From Hyphomicrobiales bacterium (GTDB taxonomy: Bacteria; Pseudomonadota; Alphaproteobacteria; Rhizobiales; OSC116), in assembly GCA_013214705.1 (NCBI GenBank), contig JABSRZ010000003.1, positions 527,443-591,442 on the forward strand: a DNA stretch of 64,000 nt. Reading direction: 5' to 3'. Under the pieces are notes generated by a model. That model was not told the origin of the DNA, searched no databases, and worked only from the letters and a program-made list of their open reading frames with translations. Positions within the stretch are counted from its first letter, which is position 1. Every line of letters starts with the position of its first letter. This document shows, piece by piece, positions 28,193-37,264 of the stretch. Made by a program: the position numbers and the translations under genes.

Positions 28193-29251
28193 TTAATAGG
28201 TGATGATGATTTTTCCATCGGTCAGTTTGGTGGCCGCAGCTAGGCCAGCAACAATGTCTTGCATAGGTAATTTAATGGCCACATCGGTTTGCCATCGGCC
28301 GTCGGCAAACCGGGCTTGCACTTCGGTGAAAACCGCAATTTTTTGTTTTGTCGGTGTGGTGCGCATCCAATTTACCAGCCAAAAACCTTCAATTTTTTTG
28401 CCCATAAATATAAATTGCCCCATTTGGGTTAGCTGGGGGTTTTGCGGGCTTAGTTTGCCATAACAAACCCATTTTGCATGCGGCGGCATGGCGGCAAAAA
28501 TATCCGCACTGGTTTGGTCGGCCACCGCGTCTAACATGATGCGCGGCTTTAAATTTTTCATTGCGCTTTGCATTTGGTCGGCAAAATCGGGTTCAGATGT
28601 CACTAAAACCTGTTCTGCGCCCAATTTTTTAAGCGGTTCTGCGGCCTCGGCGCGGCGGATAACTGCAATGGGTTTTAAGCCTAAATCAGCCCCCAAACCA
28701 ACCATTAGCTTTCCCAGTTGGCTAGAGGCAGCGGTGATGATAAAAGCATCACCTTTTTGCGCGGCGTAAGTTTGGCTTACCAAATCCACCATAGCCACTG
28801 CGGTTAAAGGGTTTACAATTAACGCAGCGGCATCGATGTCGCTCACATCAGGGTGCAGCACAATGCAGGTATTTGCATCGGTCAACGCATATTGTGCCCA
28901 TGTGCCAGAGCCGGTTAACGAAACCGCAAATGATACCCTTTTGCCGATAAGTTTAGCACTTGCCGGGTCGCCGGCGGCTACCACAATGCCACAACCTTCA
29001 AACCCAGCGGGAAAACCTTTGCGGCATGGTTGGCCATATTCGCCTTTGATAAAATGCAAATCTGATGGGTTAACCACCGAGGTAATCATCCGCACCAAAA
29101 CTTGGCCTTCTGCGGGCGTGGGCACAGGTATATTGGCATTTTTTACATATTTTGACGCATCACTTATCGAAGGCCCGTCGGCGCTGCCAGAATAGCCATC
29201 ATTAAGTTGAATAACCGCTTGCATGTCTTGGGGTAGGTCAGTTTCGGCCAT
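28193..29251 (-). CDS. MDR-family reductase (quinone oxidoreductase / enoyl reductase-like)
   Basis: I moved the start from 29356 to the ATG at 29251, where AGGAG lies 8 nt upstream and the ATG overlaps the stop of the preceding dehydrogenase gene (TGATG); the extra 35 residues of the tracked ORF are a shadow of that gene. The product is 352 residues. Seen are NPSDLHFIKGEYG, FPAGFEGCGIVVAAG and ITAASSQLGKLMVGLG in the place of the nucleotide-binding motif. No zinc ligands are obvious. It may reduce an enoyl or quinone substrate with NADPH. Its place in the middle of five dehydrogenase genes suggests a reductive step such as double-bond removal. Confidence 0.85.
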   Translation of the reverse strand: MAETDLPQDMQAVIQLNDGYSGSADGPSISDASKYVKNANIPVPTPAEGQVLVRMITSVVNPSDLHFIKGEYGQPCRKGFPAGFEGCGIVVAAGDPASAKLIGKRVSFAVSLTGSGTWAQYALTDANTCIVLHPDVSDIDAAALIVNPLTAVAMVDLVSQTYAAQKGDAFIITAASSQLGKLMVGLGADLGLKPIAVIRRAEAAEPLKKLGAEQVLVTSEPDFADQMQSAMKNLKPRIMLDAVADQTSADIFAAMPPHAKWVCYGKLSPQNPQLTQMGQFIFMGKKIEGFWLVNWMRTTPTKQKIAVFTEVQARFADGRWQTDVAIKLPMQDIVAGLAAATKLTDGKIIITY

Positions 29252-30507
29252 CACCAATTCTCCTGTGAATGTTTTTTCAATTCGGCGCGTGCCACTTGGC
29301 GGCGGTGCACCGCATCGGGCCCATCGGCCAAACGCAGGGTGCGCAATTGTGTCCATTGTAATGCCAACGGCGTGTCTTGGCTCACACCACCACCGCCAAA
29401 CATCTGGATGGCTTCATCGGTAACTTTTAAGGCCACCTGAGGCGCAACCACTTTAATCTGGCTAATCCACGGCGCGGCGGCGCGGGCATCGCCTTTGTCC
29501 ATCATCCAAGCGGCTTTTAGGCATAATAATCGCGCTTGCTCAATATCCATCCGCGATTGGGCAATGATGTCATAATTTGCCCCCAATTTAATCACTGGCT
29601 TGCCAAAAGCCGTGCGTTCCATGCCGCGTTTGCACATCAGTTCCAAGGCCATTTCGGCTTGGCCAATGGCACGCATACAATGGTGAATGCGCCCCGGGCC
29701 TAACCGCCCTTGGCTAATTTCAAAACCTCTGCCCTCGCCCAATAATAAATTGGTGGCGGGCACACGTACATTTTCAAATTTTAGGTGAAAATGCCCATGT
29801 GGCGCATCATCACGGCCAAACACTTGCATCGGGCGCAGCTTGGTAATGCCGCTGGTTTCAGCATCGACCACAATCATCGAATGTTGGTTATGTTTAGCGC
29901 CGGTGTCAGATGTGCGCACCATCACAATATACACTTTGCAGCGCGGGTCGCCCGCGCCAGATGACCACCATTTTTCGCCATTTAGCACATAATCTTGGCC
30001 ATCACGAACACAGCTCATCGATATATTGGTCGCGTCAGATGACGCCACATCGGGTTCGGTCATTAAATATGCCGACCTAATTTCGCCATTTAGCAACGGG
30101 GTTAGCCATTGGTCTTTATGCTGCTTGGTGCCATATCGCTCCAGCACTTCCATATTGCCAGTGTCTGGCGCAGAGCAGTTAAAAACCTCGGCCGCCAAAG
30201 CCGATTTGCCCATTTCTTCGGCCAAATAGGCATATTCGACCGTGCTGAGGCCATAACCTTTTTCAGAATCAGTCAGCCAAAAATTCCACAGGCCAGTGTC
30301 CCGGGCTTTTTGTTTTAGGCTCGATAATATTTCTAATTGTCTGGCGGTATATTGCCACCTGTCACCTATCGAGACTTGCGCGTAAAATTCATCATTTAGC
30401 GGGGCGATGTCATCGGCTACCATTTTGGCAACCTGCTTAGCTAATTCGGCAACCCGCTCGGTCATGCCAAGGCACATGTTGTTTTGGGTGGTATAATTGC
30501 CGCTCAT
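29251..30507 (-). CDS. acyl-CoA dehydrogenase, ACAD10/11-like
   Basis: The start was moved to the ATG at 30507 (AGGGG upstream); the product is 418 residues. AYLMTEPDVASSDATNI, WWSSGAGDPRCK, RTAFGKPVIKLGANYDIIAQ and the C-terminal LRLADGPDAVHRRQVARAEL are features of the ACAD11/ACAD10 dehydrogenase domain. In mammals that domain is fused to an APH-fold kinase, and in the Pseudomonas levulinate pathway the equivalents are LvaC and LvaA. The matching kinase here is encoded at 32413-33441, across the divergent promoter. A role in removing a phosphorylated 4-hydroxyl group from acyl-CoA is therefore a reasonable inference. It is the first gene of the minus-strand operon. Confidence 0.9.
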   Translation of the reverse strand: MSGNYTTQNNMCLGMTERVAELAKQVAKMVADDIAPLNDEFYAQVSIGDRWQYTARQLEILSSLKQKARDTGLWNFWLTDSEKGYGLSTVEYAYLAEEMGKSALAAEVFNCSAPDTGNMEVLERYGTKQHKDQWLTPLLNGEIRSAYLMTEPDVASSDATNISMSCVRDGQDYVLNGEKWWSSGAGDPRCKVYIVMVRTSDTGAKHNQHSMIVVDAETSGITKLRPMQVFGRDDAPHGHFHLKFENVRVPATNLLLGEGRGFEISQGRLGPGRIHHCMRAIGQAEMALELMCKRGMERTAFGKPVIKLGANYDIIAQSRMDIEQARLLCLKAAWMMDKGDARAAAPWISQIKVVAPQVALKVTDEAIQMFGGGGVSQDTPLALQWTQLRTLRLADGPDAVHRRQVARAELKKHSQENW

Positions 30508-30577
30508 CGCGCGTTCCCCTAGGTAAAACTTTGTTGACTTTTTACTAGAAATTGTAAAAATACTTTGCAAAATCAGC

Positions 30578-30610
30578 TATAATCAACCATACTACCGAGT
30601 ATGTTGTCAA
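30578..30610. promoter_or_regulatory. Divergent promoter region with TetR-type operator 3
   Basis: The imperfect palindrome CCATAC-TACCGA-GTATGT (core 30588-30603) shares the CATACT-N4-AGTATG core with operators 1 and 2. A perfect TATAAT (30578-30583) lies just left of it for the plus-strand MaoC operon, though I saw no good -35. A TTGACA for the minus strand (plus 30605-30610) abuts its right side. A bound repressor would therefore block both directions. Confidence 0.7.
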
Positions 30611-30646
30611 TCAATCTAAAAAATCACTAACCAGCCGAGCTTTGCC

Positions 30647-31108
30647 ATGAAAACCGTTTCACTTACCGAGTTGGAAAGCCAAAATGGGCAAGAGGTTGGC
30701 ATATCTGAATGGATAGAAATTCCGCAGTCCATGATAGACCGGTTCGCCAAGGCCACTTTGGATGACCAATTTATTCATTTAGACTCCGCACGGGCAAGGG
30801 CCGAAACTTTTTTGGATGGCAGCATTGCACATGGGTTTTTAACTCTGTCACTCAGTAGCAAAATGGCGATGCAATGTTTGCCGCACATAAAAAACAGCGT
30901 TATGACGTTTAATTATGGCTGTGACAAATTGAGGTTTATCAACCCGGTTTATGCGGGCTCGCGGGTGCGAGGTCGCTACCTTCAAACCAAAATCGAACGT
31001 AAATCAGACAAGCAACTTATCGTCCATCATACATTAACCGTTGAAATAGAAGCCAAAACAAGGCCGGCTTTGGTTGCCGAATGGCAAACCATGTATTTCA
31101 TGGCTTGA
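30647..31108 (+). CDS. MaoC-like (R)-specific enoyl-CoA hydratase
   Basis: The 153-residue hot-dog-fold protein has the MaoC signature: DDQFIHLDSARARAETFLDG followed by SIAHGFLTLSLSSKM, giving the catalytic Asp and His. It is close to the NodN/MaoC subgroup. It probably hydrates an enoyl-CoA with R stereochemistry, complementing the S-specific crotonase genes at 20527 and 22659. It opens the plus-strand operon MaoC-thiolase-kinase-TetR. Confidence 0.88.
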   Translation: MKTVSLTELESQNGQEVGISEWIEIPQSMIDRFAKATLDDQFIHLDSARARAETFLDGSIAHGFLTLSLSSKMAMQCLPHIKNSVMTFNYGCDKLRFINPVYAGSRVRGRYLQTKIERKSDKQLIVHHTLTVEIEAKTRPALVAEWQTMYFMA

Positions 31109-31137
31109 TGATAAATACATAAATATAGGAGATGCTC

Positions 31138-32343
31138 ATGACTAAAGACATTGTAATTGTATCGACCGCACGCACCGCCATCGGCAAGGCCTATCGGGGC
31201 GCATTTAATGACACGCAGGCGCAAACTTTGGCCGGTCATGCCATTAGGCACGCGGTAAAACGCGCAAAAATAGCCGATGACGAAGTTGATGATGTTATCC
31301 TAGGGGCGGCTCTACAACAAGGCTCGACCGGCACAAATTTGGCACGGCAAGCGGCGTTAAGAGCTGAGCTACCTAGCTCGGTTTCAGGCATGATGGTCGA
31401 TCGGCAATGTGCATCGGGTTTAATGGCCATTGCGGTTGCCGCCGGACGCATTGCTGCCAATGAGGTGGACATTGCCATTGGTGGCGGTGTCGAATCAGTA
31501 TCCTTGGTGCAAAACGAAAAAATGAACCTGTTTCGGGCCCAAGACCCGTGGTTGGTGGCCAATAAGCCGCATATTTATATGAGCATGTTAGAAACCGCTG
31601 AGATTGTGGCCAAACGCTATGGCATAAGCCGCAAAGCCCAAGATGAATTTAGCTATCAATCTCAAATGCGCACCGTCAAAGCCCAAGATGATGGCAAGTT
31701 ATTTGACGAAATTGTGCCATTCACCACCTATATGAAAATTCAAAATAGAGACACCAAGGAAATTACCGACCAAGAGGTGACATTGCGCTATGATGAAGGC
31801 GTCAGGATCACCACCACATTGGACGGGTTGCAAGGCTTAAAGCCAGTATTTAAAGACGGGTTGGTTGTCCAACAAGGTGAATATATCACCGCTGGCAATG
31901 CATCGCAATTGTCAGACGGGGCATCGGCCAGCGTGTTGATGAGCGCCAAAATGGCCGAACAGCGTGGCCTTGAACCATTGGGTTATTTTAGAGGCGTAGC
32001 GGTGGCCGGTTGCGAGCCAGACGAAATGGGCATTGGCCCGGTATTGGCAGTGCCGAAATTGCTAAAAAAACATGGGTTAAGCATAGATGATATTGGCCTG
32101 TGGGAATTAAATGAAGCCTTTGCCAGCCAAGCTATATATTGCCAGAAGGTTCTGAATATCGACCCAGAAATAATGAATGTTAATGGCGGCGCCATTGCCA
32201 TTGGCCACCCTTATGGCATGTCGGGTGCGCGCATGGCCGGGCATATTTTAATAGAAGGCAGGCGGCGTGGCGTCAAATATGGCGTAGTGACCATGTGTAT
32301 TGGCGGCGGCATGGGCGCAGCAGGCTTGTTTGAAATTGCCTAA
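31138..32343 (+). CDS. thiolase (acetyl-CoA C-acyltransferase)
   Basis: This enzyme cleaves 3-ketoacyl-CoA to shorten the acyl chain by acetyl- or propionyl-CoA. The nucleophilic cysteine is in [13 protein letters not shown], the His is in [14 protein letters not shown] and the second Cys in [11 protein letters not shown]. The tyrosine and methionine in GHPYGMSG differ from the usual GHPIGASG and may reflect a bulky substrate. I chose the ATG at 31138 rather than the tracked 31132 because AGGAG lies 6 nt upstream of it; the product is 401 residues. Confidence 0.93.
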   Translation: MTKDIVIVSTARTAIGKAYRGAFNDTQAQTLAGHAIRHAVKRAKIADDEVDDVILGAALQQGSTGTNLARQAALRAELPSSVSGMMVDRQCASGLMAIAVAAGRIAANEVDIAIGGGVESVSLVQNEKMNLFRAQDPWLVANKPHIYMSMLETAEIVAKRYGISRKAQDEFSYQSQMRTVKAQDDGKLFDEIVPFTTYMKIQNRDTKEITDQEVTLRYDEGVRITTTLDGLQGLKPVFKDGLVVQQGEYITAGNASQLSDGASASVLMSAKMAEQRGLEPLGYFRGVAVAGCEPDEMGIGPVLAVPKLLKKHGLSIDDIGLWELNEAFASQAIYCQKVLNIDPEIMNVNGGAIAIGHPYGMSGARMAGHILIEGRRRGVKYGVVTMCIGGGMGAAGLFEIA

Positions 32344-32412
32344 TGAGCCTTAATGCCATTATAGCGCGCCATAATAGTCCGCCACTATAGCGCTCCACTG
32401 GAAAGCCGATTT

Positions 32413-33441
32413 ATGCCCCACAAATTATATGATTTTGACATCGCAAAATTAGAGATTTATTTGCAAGATAATATTGCCGATTTTGGCAGTTTAAACAGCA
32501 TGATAAAATTTAGTGATGGCCAGTCTAACCCGACCTATAAATTATCCACCAACACAGGTAATTATGTATTGCGGGCGAAACCGCCGGGTAAATTACTCGG
32601 TTCGGCGCATCAGGTAGACCGCGAATTTAGGGTGATGAAAAACCTAGCCAATACCGGCGTGGTTGTGCCCAAAATGTACCATTTGGCCGGGGATGAAAAC
32701 CCGTTAGGCGCGATGTTTTTTATTATGGAATTTATCGATGGCCGCATTTTGTGGGACCCTAGATTGCCAGATGCTAGCCACCAACAAAGAAGCCAATATT
32801 ATGCCGAAATGAACCAAGCTCTGGCCACGCTGCATGAAGTAGATATAGAGGCGTGCGGCTTAGCAGATTTCGGCAAACCGGGCAATTATTTCGTGCGCCA
32901 AACTGGGCGATGGGTTAAGCAATACCGCGCCGCTGAAACCATTAAAGACGCGAAAATAGACCGGATAATAGACTGGTTAAATGCCAATATGGTCGATGAT
33001 GATGGCCAAGTTTCGTTGGTGCATGGCGATTACCGTATGGACAATATGGTGTTTGCTACGGACGAGACAAAATTAATTGCTATATTAGATTGGGAATTAT
33101 CGACCATCGGCCATGGGCTTGCCGATTTGGCCTACCAATGTATGCAATGGCGGTTATCGGCCGATGCTGGGCTTGGCGGGCTTGGCGGCATTAAGCGTGA
33201 AGAATTTGGCATACCCAGTGAAGCCGATTATGTGGAACAATATTTAACCGCCCGAAATTTACCACCGATAGAGAATTGGAATTTCTACTTACTTTTCGGC
33301 ATTTTTAGGCTGATTGCCATTGTCCAAGGGGTCATTAAACGAGCCATTGATGGCAATGCATCTGACCCAAAAAGCAAAAATAGAATGATCAAAGTGAGCG
33401 GTCATTTAAGCCAATTGGCAAATGACTTGATAAACCAATAA
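32413..33441 (+). CDS. APH-fold phosphotransferase, ACAD10/11 or LvaA-type acyl-CoA kinase
   Basis: The 342-residue protein has the aminoglycoside phosphotransferase fold: a start like FSDGQSNPTYKL (about 33-44), the catalytic motif HGDYRMDN (204-211) and the metal-binding DWE (226-228), then STIGHGLADLAYQCMQW. This subfamily is found fused to or next to acyl-CoA dehydrogenases of the ACAD11 type, and characterised members phosphorylate the 4-hydroxyl of a 4-hydroxyacyl-CoA. It lies 69 bp after the thiolase and 58 bp before the TetR gene. Antibiotic resistance is unlikely given this context. Confidence 0.88.
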   Translation: MPHKLYDFDIAKLEIYLQDNIADFGSLNSMIKFSDGQSNPTYKLSTNTGNYVLRAKPPGKLLGSAHQVDREFRVMKNLANTGVVVPKMYHLAGDENPLGAMFFIMEFIDGRILWDPRLPDASHQQRSQYYAEMNQALATLHEVDIEACGLADFGKPGNYFVRQTGRWVKQYRAAETIKDAKIDRIIDWLNANMVDDDGQVSLVHGDYRMDNMVFATDETKLIAILDWELSTIGHGLADLAYQCMQWRLSADAGLGGLGGIKREEFGIPSEADYVEQYLTARNLPPIENWNFYLLFGIFRLIAIVQGVIKRAIDGNASDPKSKNRMIKVSGHLSQLANDLINQ

Positions 33442-33499
33442 TCTACTGCTCATAAACCAGCTTGGTTGCGGCGATAGATCAAACAATTTAGGCGAAAAC

Positions 33500-34120
33500 A
33501 TGCAAGAAACCATACCTTCATCAAAAACACAAATATTGGACGCGGCGGCCAATTGTTTTATGAATTTGGGCTCTGATGTGGCGTCGATAGATGACATCGC
33601 CCGCAGCATCGGCGCTACAAAAGGCCGAATTTATCATCATTATCCATCCAAGGGTTCGTTGTTGAGCGCCGTGCGGATGCGCGCGGTGGCCTTTACTTTA
33701 GATGCGTTGGCAACAACTGTTGGGGTGCATAAAGCGCCGGCCGATAAATTGCGTTTAATGGCCTATACACATGTATTGACCGTCATTAAAACATTGCCTT
33801 ACCATAAAGTTGTGTTGCAACATTATCGAGAAAATGTCGCCAAATCGACAACTGAATATGAACGAAAATTAATTGCCGAAATCGAAGACAGACGCAGAAC
33901 ATACGAAAATCTGTTCCGCGAAGTTATAGACCAAGGCATAAAGAATGGCGCTTTTGCCGACCGTGATTCGTCCGTCAGTTTGCATTCGGTGCTGATATTA
34001 CTTAACTCACCGGTGTTTTGGTACACACCGCCTAAAACGGGTGTGGAGCAAAATAGGCAAGCCATTGCCAACCAATTGGCAGACATGGCGCTCGCCAGCC
34101 TAGGTGTTGAAACAATTTAG
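33500..34120 (+). CDS. TetR-family regulator, probable repressor of the acyl-CoA regulon
   Basis: The 206-residue protein has the TetR helix-turn-helix at about residues 10-56 (ILDAAANCFMNLG, then SIDDIARSIGATKGRIYHHY). The ligand domain is alpha helical with no recognisable motif, like regulators that sense acyl-CoA. It is the last gene of the MaoC operon, whose promoter carries operator 3, which would give autoregulation. The same operator sequence occurs at 16833 and 20486, so it may control all the transcription units between 10080 and 34120. Confidence 0.9.
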   Translation: MQETIPSSKTQILDAAANCFMNLGSDVASIDDIARSIGATKGRIYHHYPSKGSLLSAVRMRAVAFTLDALATTVGVHKAPADKLRLMAYTHVLTVIKTLPYHKVVLQHYRENVAKSTTEYERKLIAEIEDRRRTYENLFREVIDQGIKNGAFADRDSSVSLHSVLILLNSPVFWYTPPKTGVEQNRQAIANQLADMALASLGVETI

Positions 34121-34301
34121 ATAATTTAACATGGTGTTTTATTAAAGTGAGGCCGCTGCATCTCCAAGTTTGATATTAATAAAATTAGTAATTGTGTATA
34201 TTGGTCAAAAATCAAATTCCCAAATTAGGCGGAAATTGTTGCAAAAAAAGCATTAAAAAGCTACAGTTTTTGCACAAAAACTAGCGAAAAGAGGCCAAAA
34301 A

Positions 34302-34598
34302 ATGTCATTTTTTAAGAAATTATTCGGCAGAAGTAAGCAAAATAAATCAACCGCTGACGGTGTCGACAAAATTATCGGCGAGGAAACCTATCTCGATTAC
34401 ACCATTCAAGCCATCGAAATGAAACAAAGTGGCGAGTATATTTTGGCCGGCATCATAAGCAAAAACATTGGTGATGAGGTTAAAACTCACAAATTTATCC
34501 GCGCGGATAGGCTACATGGCCAAGAACAAGCGGTTAGCACGACAATCAAAAAAGGCCAACAGATTATCGACCAACAAGGCGATAGCTTATTTAGATGA
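34302..34598 (+). CDS. HlyU-family small protein
   Basis: This 98-residue protein begins MSFFKKLFGR and ends with KGQQIIDQQGDSLF, both of which match the HlyU family common in alphaproteobacteria. The body has a domain with YTIQAIEMKQSGEYILAG and HKFIRADRLH. HlyU was named for a Vibrio haemolysin activator, but the alphaproteobacterial members are uncharacterised. A 181-bp gap separates it from the TetR gene, and it ends 8 bp before the convergent PilZ gene. Confidence 0.8.
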   Translation: MSFFKKLFGRSKQNKSTADGVDKIIGEETYLDYTIQAIEMKQSGEYILAGIISKNIGDEVKTHKFIRADRLHGQEQAVSTTIKKGQQIIDQQGDSLFR

Positions 34599-34606
34599 TG
34601 TTTGAA

Positions 34607-35116
34607 TTATAATTCTTCGAAATGCACGCCAATAAAGTCATTTTTGCGCCATTGCACGCTGCAAATTCGTTCGAAATCGCCTTGCACCGCGCATAAGGTA
34701 AACTCATTAGCGACATATCTGGCGTTGGCGACTTTTAATTTTGCACCGGTTTCAGACAGGTTAACAATCACCCCATCGAATATACTCGAGCGATTGTTGA
34801 AGATGATTTTACACCCTTTGAGCATTTTCTTGCGGCTGGCCACGCGTGATTCTTGGCCTTCATAAAGCGGCTTGTTTCTAGCAGCTGGCAGACCAGTTGT
34901 TGGCTGTGTGCGCGTATTTATAGGTTGGTTTTGAGCCGCTAACGTGGGTTGCGCTACAGCAACAACGGCGGCAGGAGCTAATGTTTGCGGCGGAATGCTG
35001 GCCGGAGCAACAGGCGCATCAATAGCGGTGGTGGCAGGGGAAATAGGCGCAAGGCGAGTGCCGCCTAACGGTTTTTTGCGTTTCCCAAAAATTATATTAT
35101 TGGCCACTTTATACAC
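34607..35116 (-). CDS. PilZ-domain protein (c-di-GMP receptor candidate)
   Basis: The 169-residue protein has a basic start (FGKRKKPLGG), a proline/alanine-rich linker of about 60 residues with repeated A, P and Q, and a C-terminal PilZ domain from about residue 87. The c-di-GMP-binding motifs RVASRKKM (RxxxR) and NLSETGAKL (D/NxSxxG) are both intact. It may connect c-di-GMP level to surface or motility behaviour, but no partner gene is adjacent. Confidence 0.87.
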   Translation of the reverse strand: MYKVANNIIFGKRKKPLGGTRLAPISPATTAIDAPVAPASIPPQTLAPAAVVAVAQPTLAAQNQPINTRTQPTTGLPAARNKPLYEGQESRVASRKKMLKGCKIIFNNRSSIFDGVIVNLSETGAKLKVANARYVANEFTLCAVQGDFERICSVQWRKNDFIGVHFEEL

Positions 35117-35214
35117 CTTATACGCTGGCAGGGGTTAAGCGTCCAGTATGCACCCCAATAGGACAAAATTAAATAAAACTATTGTGACAGGGTAAATAAT
35201 TAGTAAATTAAAAT

Positions 35215-35628
35215 CTAGTTCAATTCGGCATAAGCGAAAAGAACGCTATATTGTTTGCACCAAATGACCACAGACCCAAACTCACTCGGGTCTATATCCA
35301 TAGCCAAATTTAATTGATAGGTTTGGCCGCCGCTGGGCGATTTTAGTATTGCCAATTCAAGGCTGTCGCTTTCTAAGACGGCCTGTGAAGTTTTGGGTGT
35401 TGGATTTTTGACCAGCATGACATATAAATCTGGCCCGGGCGTGACATAGAAGTCTTCAAATGTCAGCACAAATTTGCCATTTTGTTTAGCTAAAGTCGCC
35501 AAACCTGAACCTTGATGGCCGGGGTCGGCATCGGTAAATTCGCCCGTTTTTGACTCAAATGCGGCCGGCGACAACATAGAAAAACCGTTCATTGCAACTG
35601 CAAATAGTATGATTTTAAAAAATTTCAT
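35215..35628 (-). CDS. DM13-domain exported protein
   Basis: The 137-residue protein has a signal peptide (MKFFKIILFAVAMNGFSMLSPAA) and then a DM13 domain: GSGLATLAKQNGKFVLTFEDF, GPDLYVMLVKNP and the C-terminal SVVIWCKQYSVLFAYAEL with the conserved single cysteine. DM13 domains are proposed to take part in electron transfer at the cell surface through that cysteine. The domain is nearly the whole mature protein. Confidence 0.88.
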   Translation of the reverse strand: MKFFKIILFAVAMNGFSMLSPAAFESKTGEFTDADPGHQGSGLATLAKQNGKFVLTFEDFYVTPGPDLYVMLVKNPTPKTSQAVLESDSLELAILKSPSGGQTYQLNLAMDIDPSEFGSVVIWCKQYSVLFAYAELN

Positions 35629-35745
35629 TATTCTCCCCTTTTTATATAAAATTATTAGATCATAAGTTTTGATATATCACAATTCTTGTTTCTTTTATTG
35701 GGTGCATCATGTAGTTTTTAGATCAGTATTTTTTAGGAGAAATAA

Positions 35746-36915
35746 GTGGATTTTGACAAAGTAATCAACCGATTGGATACCCATTCACTTAAATGGGATA
35801 TGATGGAATCACTTTTTGGTGTTAGCCCCAAGAATGGCATTTCTATGTGGGTTGCTGATATGGATTTTCCACCACCTGAGGCTGTCACAGGTGCAGTAAA
35901 AACCATGCTTGCCAACCAAGTGATGGGTTATTATGGCGATGATAGAAGCTATAAACAGGCTATTATTAATTGGATGTCCAAGCGCCATGGCTGGCAGGTT
36001 GAACCTGAGTGGATATTTACCACACATGGTCTGGTAAATGCTTTTGCTTTGTGCATTCAAACCTTTACCGAAAAAAATGATGGGGTGATTATTTTCACAC
36101 CCGTTTATCACATGTTTGCAAAAACCATAAAAGCTGCCGAACGGCAAGTGATCTCGTCAGAGCTGGTGAATAATAATGGCCGCTATGAAATGGATTTGGA
36201 GGCATTAGAGGCGTCATTAACTGGCAATGAAACCATGATGCTATTCTGCTCGCCGCACAACCCATCTGGTCGGGTTTGGACTGCACAAGAATTAAAATCT
36301 GTTGCCGAGTTTTGCCAGAAACATAACCTATTGCTGGTTTCTGATGAAATTCACCATGATTTGGTATTTGGCGGCAATCAACACACTATTATGTCACTTG
36401 CGGCACCCGAACATAGCGCTCGCACCATTATTTTAACCGCCGCAACCAAAACCTTTAACCTAGCGGCCAGCCTCACTGGCAATGTCATTATAGCCGACCC
36501 TGCCCTGCGCGCACAATATGCGAAATCCGCAGCCGGACTTGGCATAGCAGGCAATGCATTTGGTATGAATATGGTGGAAGCGGCTTATAAACACGGCGAA
36601 AAATGGCTAGAAGAATGTGTTGCATATATTGATGGCAACCGAAAGATATTTGATGAAGCTCTAAACCAAATACCGGGGGTTGTCTCGATGAAATTAGACT
36701 CCACTTATTTGGCTTGGGTGGATTTTTCGGGCACCGGTATGAGCCGAGAAGAAATAGCTAAACGGGTGCAAATAAAAGCCGAAATAGCGGCCTCACCGGG
36801 TTTGCAATATAGTAAAGAAACTGGATTATTCTTACGGTTTAACCTTGCTTGTAGCCGCAAAGTGGTTATTGAAGCGACGGAGCGGCTAAAATTGGCTTTT
36901 GCAGATTTGCAATAG
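35746..36915 (+). CDS. MalY/PatB-family PLP-dependent C-S beta-lyase
   Basis: The 389-residue fold-type I enzyme resembles MalY/PatB, which split cystathionine or cysteine conjugates to a thiol, pyruvate and ammonia. Seen are MWVADMDFPPPEAV near the N-terminus, the CSPHNPSGRVW block, VSDEIHHDLVF and the PLP lysine in AATKTFNLA. The gene starts with GTG; TTTTAGGAGA lies 5-8 nt before it and the protein N-terminus is complete from there. A monocistronic layout is likely, since the neighbours point the other way. Confidence 0.92.
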   Translation: MDFDKVINRLDTHSLKWDMMESLFGVSPKNGISMWVADMDFPPPEAVTGAVKTMLANQVMGYYGDDRSYKQAIINWMSKRHGWQVEPEWIFTTHGLVNAFALCIQTFTEKNDGVIIFTPVYHMFAKTIKAAERQVISSELVNNNGRYEMDLEALEASLTGNETMMLFCSPHNPSGRVWTAQELKSVAEFCQKHNLLLVSDEIHHDLVFGGNQHTIMSLAAPEHSARTIILTAATKTFNLAASLTGNVIIADPALRAQYAKSAAGLGIAGNAFGMNMVEAAYKHGEKWLEECVAYIDGNRKIFDEALNQIPGVVSMKLDSTYLAWVDFSGTGMSREEIAKRVQIKAEIAASPGLQYSKETGLFLRFNLACSRKVVIEATERLKLAFADLQ

Positions 36916-36931
36916 GCTTAAAACTTAAATT

Positions 36932-37261
36932 TTAAACCTTAATGTCGGCACTGCCACCTTTTAAGCTGGCGGCGTCGGCCTGAGTGCGCTCACTCTTGGC
37001 AATAGCGGTGTCTATTCTTATTTGTTGCGCTGCACGTATGAGATTGTCAACCACGTTGAAACTGGCATTCACATTAATGGCAAATATATTGGCAGAAGTT
37101 TGCATTCTATTAATGGCAATTTCGGTTTGCTCGCGTTGGCGTTCACGGCGAAGCTCTTCTTGCTTGCGCCGCTGAATGGACCGCTGGCGGCGCACTTCAT
37201 TCATTTCTCTGAAACTTCGCACCTTACGACCGAAGCCCATTTTGTGGCCACCCACTTGCAT
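36932..37261 (-). CDS. small basic coiled-coil protein, unknown function
   Basis: From the ATG at 37261 (GAGG 6 nt upstream) the product is 109 residues; the tracked start at 37294 is less likely. Residues about 15-60 are highly charged (VRRQRSIQRRKQEELRRERQ), which predicts a helical or coiled-coil segment. The second half is a milder helix with INVNASFNVVDNLIRAAQQ. I recognise no family. An inverted repeat covers the ribosome site. The 87-residue orphan and a histidine kinase follow on the same strand upstream. Confidence 0.6.
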   Translation of the reverse strand: MQVGGHKMGFGRKVRSFREMNEVRRQRSIQRRKQEELRRERQREQTEIAINRMQTSANIFAINVNASFNVVDNLIRAAQQIRIDTAIAKSERTQADAASLKGGSADIKV

Positions 37262-37264
37262 AAC

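Noticed and set aside
32360-32393. TATAGCGC repeated 26 bp apart before the kinase gene
   Set aside because: The 8-bp match is short, lies inside an operon gap and does not match the TetR operator core.
32413-33441. Aminoglycoside resistance gene
   Set aside because: The APH fold is present, but the sequence type and its place among acyl-CoA genes point to an acyl-CoA kinase of the ACAD11/LvaA kind.
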